Below, piece by piece: positions 26,236 through 33,540 of a DNA stretch of 64,000 nucleotides. This DNA is from UWMA-0277 sp965183885 (GTDB lineage Bacteria; Bacteroidota; Bacteroidia; Flavobacteriales; BACL11). How positions within the stretch are numbered: position 1 is the first letter of the stretch; each line of letters opens with the position of its first letter. Made by a program: the position numbers and the translations under genes. Location: contig OZ238992.1 of assembly GCA_965183885.1 (NCBI GenBank), forward strand, positions 1,984,001 through 2,048,000, read 5' to 3'. The notes beneath the pieces were generated by a model. It was not told where the DNA came from. It worked only from the letters and a program-made list of their open reading frames with translations, and made no database searches.

Positions 26236-26631
26236 TTAATTGTTTATTTTAGTCCAATATGTTATAATTGGTTTTTTTGTTAAGTAGGTTGTAACTATTA
26301 ATGAGTCGTTTGAAATAACCTTTATATTATTAGTAGTAGTAGTTTTTTTTGTTGCTCCTGATACTCCATCAATATAAAGCATTTTCTCTTTTTGCTTTAA
26401 GTTAGTAAATACATATCTAGGTTCTTTAGCATTAAACTTATATTTTGATGTTCCATCATTTGAATAAATAACTTTAACTTTCAATTTTTTATTATCTTCA
26501 AATACCTGATACTTTGCTTTATAAAAGTTATTTTTTACTTCCCAGTAGCCCAATATATTTGTATAATCTTTTTTACAAGAAAATAAAAACAAGATTATTA
26601 TAAGTAGCCATAACTTTTTAAACATATGCAA
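26236..26631 (-). CDS. Small lipoprotein of unknown function
   Basis: 131 residues with a lipobox at FLFSC (Cys-19). The rest is a compact, beta-strand-rich domain of about 105 residues with a basic stretch (KKTTTTNNIKV). It resembles small lipocalin-like lipoproteins, but no family can be named. It lies 14 bp upstream of the cytochrome-associated lipoprotein, in the same direction. Confidence 0.6.
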   Translation of the reverse strand: MHMFKKLWLLIIILFLFSCKKDYTNILGYWEVKNNFYKAKYQVFEDNKKLKVKVIYSNDGTSKYKFNAKEPRYVFTNLKQKEKMLYIDGVSGATKKTTTTNNIKVISNDSLIVTTYLTKKPIITYWTKINN

Positions 26632-26730
26632 ATGTAAAGAATTAGTAAACCTTAAATTTTGACCTAGGTCAAAAAAAACTTACAGCATTTAAACACAGGG
26701 ATTTAGATAAATTATTTTTTTCTTTGGTTT

Positions 26731-26763
26731 TTGTTTTTTAAAAGAGAAAAAGTTTTAAGTTTG
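26731..26763 (+). promoter_or_regulatory. Promoter of tRNA-Arg
   Basis: TTG at 26731-26733 and TAAGTTTG at 26756-26763 are 22 bp apart and end 16 bp before the tRNA, fitting the Bacteroidota consensus. Confidence 0.55.
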
Positions 26764-26779
26764 CAGCCCAATTTAAAAT

Positions 26780-26853
26780 GGTCGAGTAGCTCAGCTGGAT
26801 AGAGCATCTGCCTTCTAAGCAGACGGTCACAGGTTCGAATCCTGTCTCGATCA
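26780..26853 (+). tRNA. tRNA-Arg (anticodon TCT)
   Basis: 74 bases forming a full cloverleaf. The 7-bp acceptor stem is GGTCGAG/CTCGATC with discriminator A. The anticodon loop CTTCTAA lies between TCTGC and GCAGA, giving anticodon TCT. The T-loop TTCGAAT is canonical. CCA is not encoded. Confidence 0.95.
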
Positions 26854-26860
26854 CTTAAAA

Positions 26861-26889
26861 AAAAACCTCATTTAATAAATGAGGTTTTT
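26861..26889 (+). terminator. Terminator after tRNA-Arg
   Basis: Perfect inverted repeat with arms AAAAACCTCATTTA (26861-26874) and its complement (26876-26889), with U runs in both directions. It also lies just past the stop of the convergent response-regulator gene and may serve both. Confidence 0.85.
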
Positions 26890-26901
26890 TGTTTTATATG
26901 C

Positions 26902-27552
26902 TTAGTCAACAAGTTTATACTTTAAGGCAATTTTAGTTAAGCCTATACTATTTTTAACATTTAGTTTAACAAAAATATTTTTTCTATGGGTTTCAACAGT
27001 TCTTTTACTCAGTTGTAGTAAGTCTGCAATTTTCTGATTTGTATGCTCTTCAAGCATGTATTTTAAAACGTCTCTTTCTCTATTTGTTAAACTGTACTTT
27101 ACTGTGCATTGATCCTTTTCCTTATTATTAACAACCTCTAAGTGCATTAGCCTTTTATTAATATGCCTATTTCCTTTTAAGGAGTTTAATAAAGCGGTAG
27201 TAATTTCTTCACTATCGGTGTTTTTACTTAAATAACCCATAGCTCCTGCTTCAAATGCTTCTTTTATAATACTGGTTTCTTCGTACATACTAAGGACAAT
27301 AACCTTAATATCCGAGTTAATAGTTTTTACTTTTTTAGTAAGCTTTATACCATCCATCTTAGGCATATTAATATCGGTAAAAATAAAATCAATTTTATAA
27401 GATTTAATATATGGCAAAGCGTCTCTACCATTTTCGAATGTAGTTAGCACTTTTAATCCTATATCTTCCAAGATACTACATAGTCCGCTTGAAAATAATT
27501 TATGATCATCAATAATGACAACACTTTTCCCTTTTAACTCATCAATATTCAT
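26902..27552 (-). CDS. NarL/FixJ-type response regulator, orphan
   Basis: 216 residues. The receiver domain (about 8-125) has the acidic pair DD at 15-16, the phosphoacceptor Asp-60 in FTDINMPKMDG, and Lys in LSKN near 115. A LuxR-type helix-turn-helix (about 148-212) carries LTNRERDVLKYMLEEHTNQKIADLL and RTVETHRKNIFVKL. No histidine kinase gene is present nearby. It sits next to tRNA-Arg at the left edge of a region of broken genes, so its own regulon and sensor may have been lost or lie elsewhere. Confidence 0.92.
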   Translation of the reverse strand: MNIDELKGKSVVIIDDHKLFSSGLCSILEDIGLKVLTTFENGRDALPYIKSYKIDFIFTDINMPKMDGIKLTKKVKTINSDIKVIVLSMYEETSIIKEAFEAGAMGYLSKNTDSEEITTALLNSLKGNRHINKRLMHLEVVNNKEKDQCTVKYSLTNRERDVLKYMLEEHTNQKIADLLQLSKRTVETHRKNIFVKLNVKNSIGLTKIALKYKLVD

Positions 27553-27713
27553 AATTAAGAATTTTTATATGGTAAATCAATTATCATAGTTTATTCCTTT
27601 ATTTAAAGAATCAACTTTAATGTTTCCATTTATAATTGTTTTCCTAATACTTATTGCAAAGCTATAAACTTTAAACAATTGTAGCCTCAGTATAAATACG
27701 GATAATTAGATAA

Positions 27714-28193
27714 GTTTCAAAAATATCAGATGTATTAAGAATTAAATGGAGTAACCTAAATGATGGAAGGCTATATTATAAAATGGGTAAAAACAATAAA
27801 GTAGGTTCAGTTAAAATCACAGCAAAGGCAGAACGCATTATAAACCTTTATAAGGTTAGAAAAAATAAATTAGACACCTTTGTACTTCCTGAGCTTAATA
27901 AAGCTGATATAACAGACAATAAAGATATTTATAGAAAAATAAATTCAGCTAAGAGTAAGTACAATAAATGGCTGAAGAGAATTGCCAAGAAAGTAGGGAT
28001 AACTAAAAATATAAGCTGTCATATTGCAAGGCATTCTTTTAGTAATATTTCAGGCGATAAAATTCCAGTTCAGATGCTACAAAAACTCTATAGGCATAGT
28101 GATATTACAACTACGATCAATTATCAACAAAGCTTTATGAATAGAGAAACTGATAATGCTTTAGAAGCTGTTATTGGTACAGATGATGATTAG
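27714..28193 (+). pseudogene. 3' remnant of a tyrosine recombinase/phage integrase
   Basis: From an ATG at 27783 the frame encodes 136 residues that match only the C-terminal part of a tyrosine recombinase: HIARH (His-80, Arg-83), YRHSDITTT (His-105) and Tyr-114 as the nucleophile. The frame continues upstream to a stop at 27711-27713. That extension still reads SDVLRIKWSNLNDGRLYYK, the integrase region around catalytic Arg I, where the Arg appears as Lys. The N-terminal arm-binding and core-binding domains are gone. It is inactive on its own and is a relic of an integrated element beside tRNA-Arg. Confidence 0.85.
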
Positions 28194-28344
28194 CATCTAA
28201 TATAACCTATTTATATACCAATTATACTTTACTTATTTTCTTAAATACAAACAATATAACTCCTTACAATCATATACCCTAGATTACACGCATAAACTCA
28301 TGCTTACTTAGTAATACGAGCTATAACCCCTAGTTATTTTAATT

Positions 28345-28800
28345 TCACTTCTCAAAACTGAATTTTCGTTCATTATTCATGTATGATAATTTAAATTCCT
28401 CCTTCAGTATTTTCACTACTTTAACTCCATAATTTTCATCCCCTACTCCCATTACATACTGTTTGTTGTTTATCGTAATTATAATCAACTTTTTACTGTT
28501 ACTTTTTACCATACCCTTATAGGTAATTTTTGGCCAAATAACTTTTTCTACCTTCTTAGGAATTATTTTTTTAGGTACTTTTTTATTCTTTTTTCTCTTT
28601 CTTTTTAAAAAAGGATCATTGTAATTTAAGAGTAAAGTGGGCTTTTCAATTCCTTGTTTAGGAATAGTAGTATCATAAATTGTTTTTTGCTGAATAGGTT
28701 CAATACTATCTGATGTTATTTTCCAAAAACGAAAAGCAACTATACCCCAAACAATTAAGGTTAAAGGTAAGAGTATGTATATATTCTTTTTAGCCTTCAT
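28345..28800 (-). CDS. GspC/PilP-like inner-membrane protein
   Basis: 151 residues. One N-terminal transmembrane helix (about 8-26) is followed by a proline/lysine-rich linker with DPFLKRKRKKNKK (about 62-75) and a small C-terminal beta domain (about 90-150; WPKITYKGMVKS, GVGDENYGVKVVKI). The DPF motif, linker and terminal P-I-Y-G-x-V domain resemble PilP of type IV pili or the HR domain of GspC. It is the last gene of a three-gene minus-strand run. The secretin expected downstream is absent. Confidence 0.55.
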   Translation of the reverse strand: MKAKKNIYILLPLTLIVWGIVAFRFWKITSDSIEPIQQKTIYDTTIPKQGIEKPTLLLNYNDPFLKRKRKKNKKVPKKIIPKKVEKVIWPKITYKGMVKSNSKKLIIITINNKQYVMGVGDENYGVKVVKILKEEFKLSYMNNERKFSFEK

Positions 28801-28801
28801 T

Positions 28802-29446
28802 TTACTGCACAGTAAAAGTTCTAAGTTCTGACATCATACCAGTCCCTTGCTGATTAAAAATTTGTACTTGCCATTTATACCTTCCTTGACCTAAAGAATA
28901 AGCAAAGCTATCAACAGCTAATATTACATCTACAAGCGGGGTGTTATTAGTATCTAAAAGCTGAAATTTAAACAATTCCGAATTATATAAGCTTTCCCAA
29001 TTAAACACTTGTATACCAGCTATTGTTGTGTCACTATCATAAGGGGTTAACAGCATTACTGTATCCTCTAATACAGTTACAATACTATCAACCTGCAGTG
29101 TTCTTTTATTATAAGAAGTTTCACTACTTCCATTTATAGCTTTTACTTGCCAAGTAAAAATTGAAGGGTATAAAATTTGATTAAACTCTGTGTTAGAAAT
29201 AAGAGTATCTAATACTACTTTCTCTAGGTTTTCCCAGCTAGGAGATACAATCTGTAAACGATATTGCAAAGCTCCTTCTACTTCTTCCCAAAGAAACTCA
29301 TGGTTAGTTTCCGTTGTAAATAAACTATCTTGTGGCGTTAGTAGTTTAACTGATTTATTCTGTAAATCTACTTCAAAAATATCTGTGCAAGAAACTATAA
29401 ATAAACAGCATAAGACAGCTAGTAGGTAGATTGTATTATTTTTCAT
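28802..29446 (-). CDS. Lipoprotein with two fibronectin-like domains
   Basis: 214 residues. A lipobox (IVSC, Cys-20) is followed by two similar beta-sandwich units. Each has a VKLLTPQDS/VMLLTPYDS start and a W-Q-V-K/W-Q-V-Q strand near its end (FTWQVKAING, YKWQVQIFNQ), typical of Fn3-like domains. It overlaps the upstream PilO-like gene by 11 bp and abuts the GspC/PilP-like gene, so it is presumably a component of the same envelope apparatus. Confidence 0.65.
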   Translation of the reverse strand: MKNNTIYLLAVLCCLFIVSCTDIFEVDLQNKSVKLLTPQDSLFTTETNHEFLWEEVEGALQYRLQIVSPSWENLEKVVLDTLISNTEFNQILYPSIFTWQVKAINGSSETSYNKRTLQVDSIVTVLEDTVMLLTPYDSDTTIAGIQVFNWESLYNSELFKFQLLDTNNTPLVDVILAVDSFAYSLGQGRYKWQVQIFNQQGTGMMSELRTFTVQ

Positions 29447-29759
29447 CTTTCTTTATATTTTGTATTGATATAGTTGTTAGTAATTGCTCTTTCTTTGTTT
29501 TTTTATTCTTTACTTTTTTAAATAGCAAAGACGCTATTCTTCCCTCTTGTTGCTCTTCTAATTTGTTAACTAGTTTAAGGGTATTTAAAAATGGGCCTTC
29601 AATTGTTATTTTATCAACCAATAAAAGGTAAGCTCCTTTTTTCTGCTCTAATTGCTTAGGGATATCAAATATATTCAGTTTATACTCTTTACATATATCA
29701 CTAACTATAGCCAAAAGGTCTTCTTGCTTTGCATAAGCAATAGAACTGTACGTCTTCAT
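29436..29759 (-). pseudogene. N-terminally truncated PilO/GspM-like protein
   Basis: 107 residues. The C-terminal pattern ITIEGPFLNTLKLVNKLEEQ, GRIASLLFKK and LLTTISIQNI matches the ferredoxin-like domain that ends PilO-type proteins. Full PilO proteins have an N-terminal transmembrane helix and coiled coil (about 80-100 more residues), which are missing. The ATG and the first four codons lie inside the proposed terminal sequence of the IS element. The open frame therefore seems to be a native 3' remnant with an IS-supplied start. The assignment rests on pattern and context (a GspC/PilP-like gene downstream), not on a database search. Confidence 0.6.
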
Positions 29760-29813
29760 ACCAAAGTGGAATAATTTTTTGTAAAGTTAGTAAATAGTTT
29801 TCGTTTTTCATAA

Positions 29814-30803
29814 TTATGCTGATATCAGCTTTTGTTGTAAATATTCTTGTCTTCTTTTTTGTATTGTTTTTAGCTTGGTTTCCTTCCTTTTTTGAAGGAT
29901 TTTTTCTTCCCTTCCAAAATACACATCAGAGGGAGTTACATTTCCTAAAGATTCATGATATCTTTCATTATTGTAATACTCCACCCACTCATTTATCGCT
30001 ATTTCTAACTCTGATGGATTGTAATAATGATGCAGTTTAACAATATTTTTCATTGATCTGTGATATCTCTCTATCTTTCCCTGAGTTTGAGGATGATTAG
30101 GTTTCCCTCTTACATGTCCCATCCCTATATCTGATAAATAGGATTTTAACTCATTAGAGATATAACAACTTCCATTGTCAGACAATAACCTTGGGAGTTG
30201 TTTTCCTTCAAGGTTTGCATTGTAAATTGCAGTATCAATACTTCTTTTCACATCCTCAGTTTTCATCCTTTCACAGAGTTCCCAGCTCACAATATACCTG
30301 GAGTAATCATCCATAATAGTGGATAAATAATACCAACCATAATTCTTGATTTTAAAGTAGGTAAAGTCAGTTTGCCATTGCTGATGCACTCTTGAGGGTT
30401 GGTCTTTAAACTTCTTTCCAGCAGCCATTACAATATGGGTTGGAGTAGTTATCAATCCTCTTGCTTTTAGTATTCTGTAAACAGAAGATTCTGAGATGAA
30501 ATAACCCCTTTCATCTGTTATGTGTGCAGCTAACTCCCTTGGTGATAGTTCTGGTCTTTCCAATGCTACTTTAACTGTTTTATCAATTAGTTTATCTGGT
30601 ATTTTATTCCAAAACTTACTCCTTTTTCTCTTTTTTGGAGCAAGTCCATCAAAACCATTTTTATGATATCTTCCGTACCATTTATAGAATGTACTGGAGT
30701 GAATATTCAGTTCCTTAAGAGTAGGTTTTACTCCCAGTTCTGAACCTTCTATTATTTTAATAATCTCCATTTTTTCTGTTTGCTTATATCTTCTATATTT
30801 CAT
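29814..30803 (-). CDS. IS3-family transposase OrfB (DDE integrase core)
   Basis: 329 residues. An N-terminal helix-turn-helix (about 25-60) precedes the rve-type core with the DDE triad: Asp in QTDFTYF (about 145), Asp in LLSDNGSCY (about 207) and Glu in QGKIERYHRS (about 243). All three are present and the frame is intact, so the enzyme may be active. It begins 2 bp after the orfA stop, and an A8 slippery run lies 22 bp upstream. Confidence 0.95.
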   Translation of the reverse strand: MKYRRYKQTEKMEIIKIIEGSELGVKPTLKELNIHSSTFYKWYGRYHKNGFDGLAPKKRKRSKFWNKIPDKLIDKTVKVALERPELSPRELAAHITDERGYFISESSVYRILKARGLITTPTHIVMAAGKKFKDQPSRVHQQWQTDFTYFKIKNYGWYYLSTIMDDYSRYIVSWELCERMKTEDVKRSIDTAIYNANLEGKQLPRLLSDNGSCYISNELKSYLSDIGMGHVRGKPNHPQTQGKIERYHRSMKNIVKLHHYYNPSELEIAINEWVEYYNNERYHESLGNVTPSDVYFGREEKILQKRKETKLKTIQKRRQEYLQQKLISA

Positions 30804-30805
30804 CC

Positions 30806-31153
30806 CTATTTTTCTGAAGTGTTGTTTTTTTTCAGAACCCTAAGCTCCAAACTAACCTCCTTAAACATATGGGTGAGTTCTTCATTTTCTCTCTTAAGTT
30901 TCTTCACATCAGAAGTGTTTGCCTCTCTCAAAGTATCTCCTTGCAATCTGTGTTTCCCTGCCTCCATAAAATCCTTAGACCATTTATAATAAGTAGCAGG
31001 TGTTATCCCGTGATTCCTACATATTTGAGCTATGGACTCCTCTTGTTTAAATCCTGCCAATACAACTGCTATTTTCTCTTCAGAGTTGTATCTCTTTCTT
31101 GTCTTTCTTTTTAGTTCTTTTATGAACTTCATTGCGTTTTCTTTGTCTTTCAT
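30806..31153 (-). CDS. IS3-family transposase OrfA (helix-turn-helix)
   Basis: 115 residues. A helix-turn-helix (about 20-65, RYNSEEKIAVVLAGFKQEESIAQICRNHGITPATYYKW) is followed by a leucine-zipper-like coiled coil (LKRENEELTHMFKEVSLELRVLKK). The A8 run at 30825-30832 would allow a -1 shift into the orfB frame, which is open at that point. This gives the OrfAB fusion transposase of IS3 elements. Confidence 0.93.
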   Translation of the reverse strand: MKDKENAMKFIKELKRKTRKRYNSEEKIAVVLAGFKQEESIAQICRNHGITPATYYKWSKDFMEAGKHRLQGDTLREANTSDVKKLKRENEELTHMFKEVSLELRVLKKNNTSEK

Positions 31154-31234
31154 TTTTATTAATTTAAAAGGTTAAAATTAACAAAAACCATATACTAGAC
31201 TTTTACACTAAACAGTCCACTTTGGTTTGACGGA

Positions 31235-32188
31235 TTACAGTAATGTAGTGTAGTTAAAGGACCCTTTAGTAAAATATTGTTCTGCTTCTTTAACATCTAC
31301 AAAAGCCTTAGCATATTCTCCACAAAACACCATGTTTAAAGCTTTATTAGCTACTATACTAGATTTTCTTATCTTTTTATAAAGATGTTCCTTATTAGTA
31401 ATTAAATTTAACATCTGATCACAATAATCATTTGAAAGCTCAAACCTTCTATTATATTGATTATAATCCATTTTTACCCAAAGCAAATGGTATAATAATG
31501 TAGGACTAGAGTATTCTTTGTATAATGCTTCTAAGTTAGTAATATAAGATATAAAAGTCTTTAACTTCTTAGTTATGGAATTACTAAATGCAGCTTCTGA
31601 CTGTAAATGGTTTTGATACTCCATAGCCTCAAAGATAGCATCCCTGCACCCTTCATGATACTGTATTTCCTCTTTCAATTGTTTATACTTATGAGAACCA
31701 TAACGAAGGTTATATGCTCTCCTTTTAAGATGTAAGGCTTCAATCAATTCAGGGTATAACTCATTCTTCTTTCCTTTTGCAATTATTTTATCTAATAAGG
31801 TTAAAGCTAGGGCTGATTGTCCTTTAGTAAAACAAAGCTTAGTCTGCATTAACATTTTTTTAGTTTTTATTTCTGTTTTACCGAATTTTGAAATAAAATC
31901 AGGTCTATTAACATTTACACCTAATAAAAAACTTTCTAAAATTTTATCTCTCAATCGATAGCAAAGCACTTTAAAATTTTTATGATTTTCTGAACTGTAT
32001 ATTTTTTTATATGTAGTAACACAATTATAGCGATTGTAATATATACACTGAAAAAGCAATAGGGTCAAAGGTGTAAACTCCCTATTTTTTTTTTCAAAAG
32101 CTAATAAGTACTGCTCTAGCACACGCGCTTCATTCTCTGATAATGAATTGATTAAATTCTTTAACTCTATAAATGCTTTTTCTTCCAT
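31235..32188 (-). pseudogene. Alpha-solenoid protein truncated by the IS element
   Basis: 317 residues from the Met at 32188 (MEEKAFIELKNLINSLSENEARVLEQYLL). A further Met 13 codons upstream is possible but adds a non-conserved stretch. The N-terminal domain and helical repeats resemble the 501-residue protein at 19522-21027. This copy stops after FNYTTLL, about 180 residues short of that relative. The last codons run into the IS end, and the TAA stop falls within the IS terminal TGTAA. The native 3' part is not found on the far side of the IS, so it has been deleted. Confidence 0.7.
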
Positions 32189-32229
32189 ATAAGCTGCAAG
32201 GTAAAAAAAAGCGATTGTAATTCCCAAAC

Positions 32230-32237
32230 TACTTTTG
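32230..32237 (+). promoter_or_regulatory. -7 element upstream of the small-peptide unit
   Basis: TACTTTTG, a full match to TAnnTTTG. It would give a leader of about 65 nt before the ATG at 32307. No well-spaced -33 element was found. Confidence 0.35.
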
Positions 32238-32306
32238 TATTTTTTATCATAGAAATCATAACAATGTTTGTTGCAACAAAGAAATTAATAATTAAAGAAA
32301 CAAACT

Positions 32307-32450
32307 ATGTTAGAATTCATCATCAGCTTACTTATAAGCTTAGGCGCAACAGTATCACCAGATATTACTGAAAAAGAAGGTTTAAATCAATTAGAAAGAG
32401 AATTTAAAATTACCCTAACGGATGAAGGCTATGAAGATTTAGGATATTAA
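32307..32450 (+). CDS. Small protein, 47 residues, with hydrophobic N-terminus
   Basis: ATG to TAA encodes 47 residues: a hydrophobic start (LEFIISLLISLGATVS, about 2-17) and then an acidic helical tail (TEKEGLNQLEREF...DEGYEDLGY). The N-terminus could be a signal peptide or a membrane anchor. It is preceded by a promoter-like element and followed one base later by a second tiny frame and a strong terminator. That layout supports a real transcription unit; the coding status is unproven and no family is recognised. Confidence 0.4.
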   Translation: MLEFIISLLISLGATVSPDITEKEGLNQLEREFKITLTDEGYEDLGY

Positions 32451-32451
32451 A

Positions 32452-32517
32452 ATGAAAGATATCCCTAAACAAATAGATTCAGGCTATCTTATACTGATAA
32501 ACCCTGGTAATGATTAA
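32452..32517 (+). CDS. Possible 21-residue peptide
   Basis: ATG at 32452, one base after the previous stop, encodes MKDIPKQIDSGYLILINPGN plus Asp before TAA at 32515-32517. It ends 6 bp before the terminator hairpin. Position between a small gene and a terminator is the only support; chance occurrence is possible. Confidence 0.2.
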   Translation: MKDIPKQIDSGYLILINPGND

Positions 32518-32522
32518 ATTAT

Positions 32523-32560
32523 AAATAGGCAACAGGAATACTTCTGTTGCCTATTTTTTT
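32523..32560 (+). terminator. Intrinsic terminator of the small-peptide unit
   Basis: Perfect 13-bp arms, AAATAGGCAACAG (32523-32535) and CTGTTGCCTATTT (32544-32556), around an 8-nt loop and followed by a T run on the plus strand. Confidence 0.85.
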
Positions 32561-32580
32561 TATGGGGCAATAACCTAACG

Positions 32581-33354
32581 ATGGCTATGACTATGGATAC
32601 TGTAGCAGCAGATTTACAACTATTGCAGGCAGTTGCTACTTCTGACACCGCTTTTGTATTAGCAGTAGAGCAATATAACAACCAACAAAAACTCTATGAA
32701 TCCATCAAAGACAGTACTACTTTGCTGAATAACAACCCTGATTTAGCCACTTTTACAAACACTAAAGAAGTTGAAGATATGGGGCGTATTAATAGAGTGG
32801 AAGAAAAAATAAGAGCAGGTAATTATACGGATGCTTTGGCAGTTAATGACAGTATAGAAGCCTATTATACTTACGAGCAAAAAGCTAAGGATTTATACGA
32901 AAAAATGTTAGCTCCTTATATCAGAGGGGAGTACATTATGGATTTGACAGCAACTGAATTAGATAGCATTAAGGATATTGCTTATGCCTGTCCTTATACT
33001 GATGGGTTGGCAGTATATACTGCAAGGGCTGTTTGCCGTTTATTTGATAAGGATTGGATAGATTACAGTAATCCTTGTGAAACTACTACTTATGGAAGCA
33101 ATGTGCGTTTGACAGCTCCAGAAGAGGAAAAAGATGCTTTTACATTATTTCCTAACCCTGCTAGTAGTGTATTGACTATAGAAACGGAGCTTGAGGGTAC
33201 ACTTATTATTAGCAATGCTTTAGGGCAAGTACTAGGAGAATATGAAATTGCTGAACTAGAAAGTTTTGAGTTAGATGTGAGTGATTTTGCTAATGGACTC
33301 TATTTTTGTAATTTTGTAGGGATTATTAGAAAATCTTTCCTTCTGACACTCTAG
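32581..33354 (+). pseudogene. C-terminal remnant of a T9SS type A cargo protein
   Basis: 257 residues with no signal peptide. The helical segment (about 1-150) and a Cys-containing block (ARAVCRLF, NPCETT) resemble the region just before the sorting domain in large flavobacterial T9SS proteins. The last 75 residues (FTLFPNPASSVLTIE, ALGQVLGEYEI, LDVSDFANGLYFCNF) are a type A sorting domain. A cargo protein without an export signal cannot reach the T9SS, and the frame begins right after a terminator. It is therefore most simply the 3' end of a larger gene whose 5' part is lost. Confidence 0.7.
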
Positions 33355-33504
33355 ATCTTTATATTTTCTACTATCTGATTACTCTAAAAATTTTAATACT
33401 TTCATAAAGTTACCAAGCAAAGCTAAGCAAAATCAATCAAAATAGAAAAAAAAGCAAAAAATGAAAACATTGTATTATTGTTTGACTTTTTTAATTTTTA
33501 ATAT

Positions 33505-33533
33505 AAAAAAAAGCTCCTAAAAAAGGAGCTTTT
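33505..33533 (-). terminator. Terminator after tRNA-Met
   Basis: Arms AAAAGCTCCT (33509-33518) and AGGAGCTTTT (33524-33533). On the minus strand it is followed by a long U run (plus-strand A8 at 33505-33512). Apart from this, 33355-33540 shows no gene. Confidence 0.85.
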
Positions 33534-33540
33534 AATCTAG

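Larger units (their letters stand above)
29747..31239 (-). mobile_element. IS3-family insertion sequence, about 1.49 kb
   Basis: Contains orfA and orfB of an IS3-type transposase. The clearest inverted repeat is CCAAAGTGGA (29761-29770) with TCCACTTTGG (31216-31225); similarity continues inward with gaps. Extending outward, both ends read TGTA followed by a 9-bp variable segment and then ACCAAAGTGGA, which gives the 5'-TG terminus usual for IS3 elements and sets the ends at 29747 and 31239. The flanks show no target-site duplication. Genes on both sides are cut at exactly these ends. Confidence 0.85.

Noticed and set aside
28194..28344. Terminator or small RNA between the integrase relic and the GspC/PilP-like gene
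   Set aside because: Only a weak 4-bp stem around TAACTAGGGGTTA without a U run was found.
29747..31239. Target-site duplication around the IS
   Set aside because: The 3-4 bases flanking either choice of IS ends do not match as a direct repeat.
32452..32517. Treating the 21-residue frame as a firm gene
   Set aside because: Too short for coding statistics. It is listed with low confidence only because of its position before the terminator.
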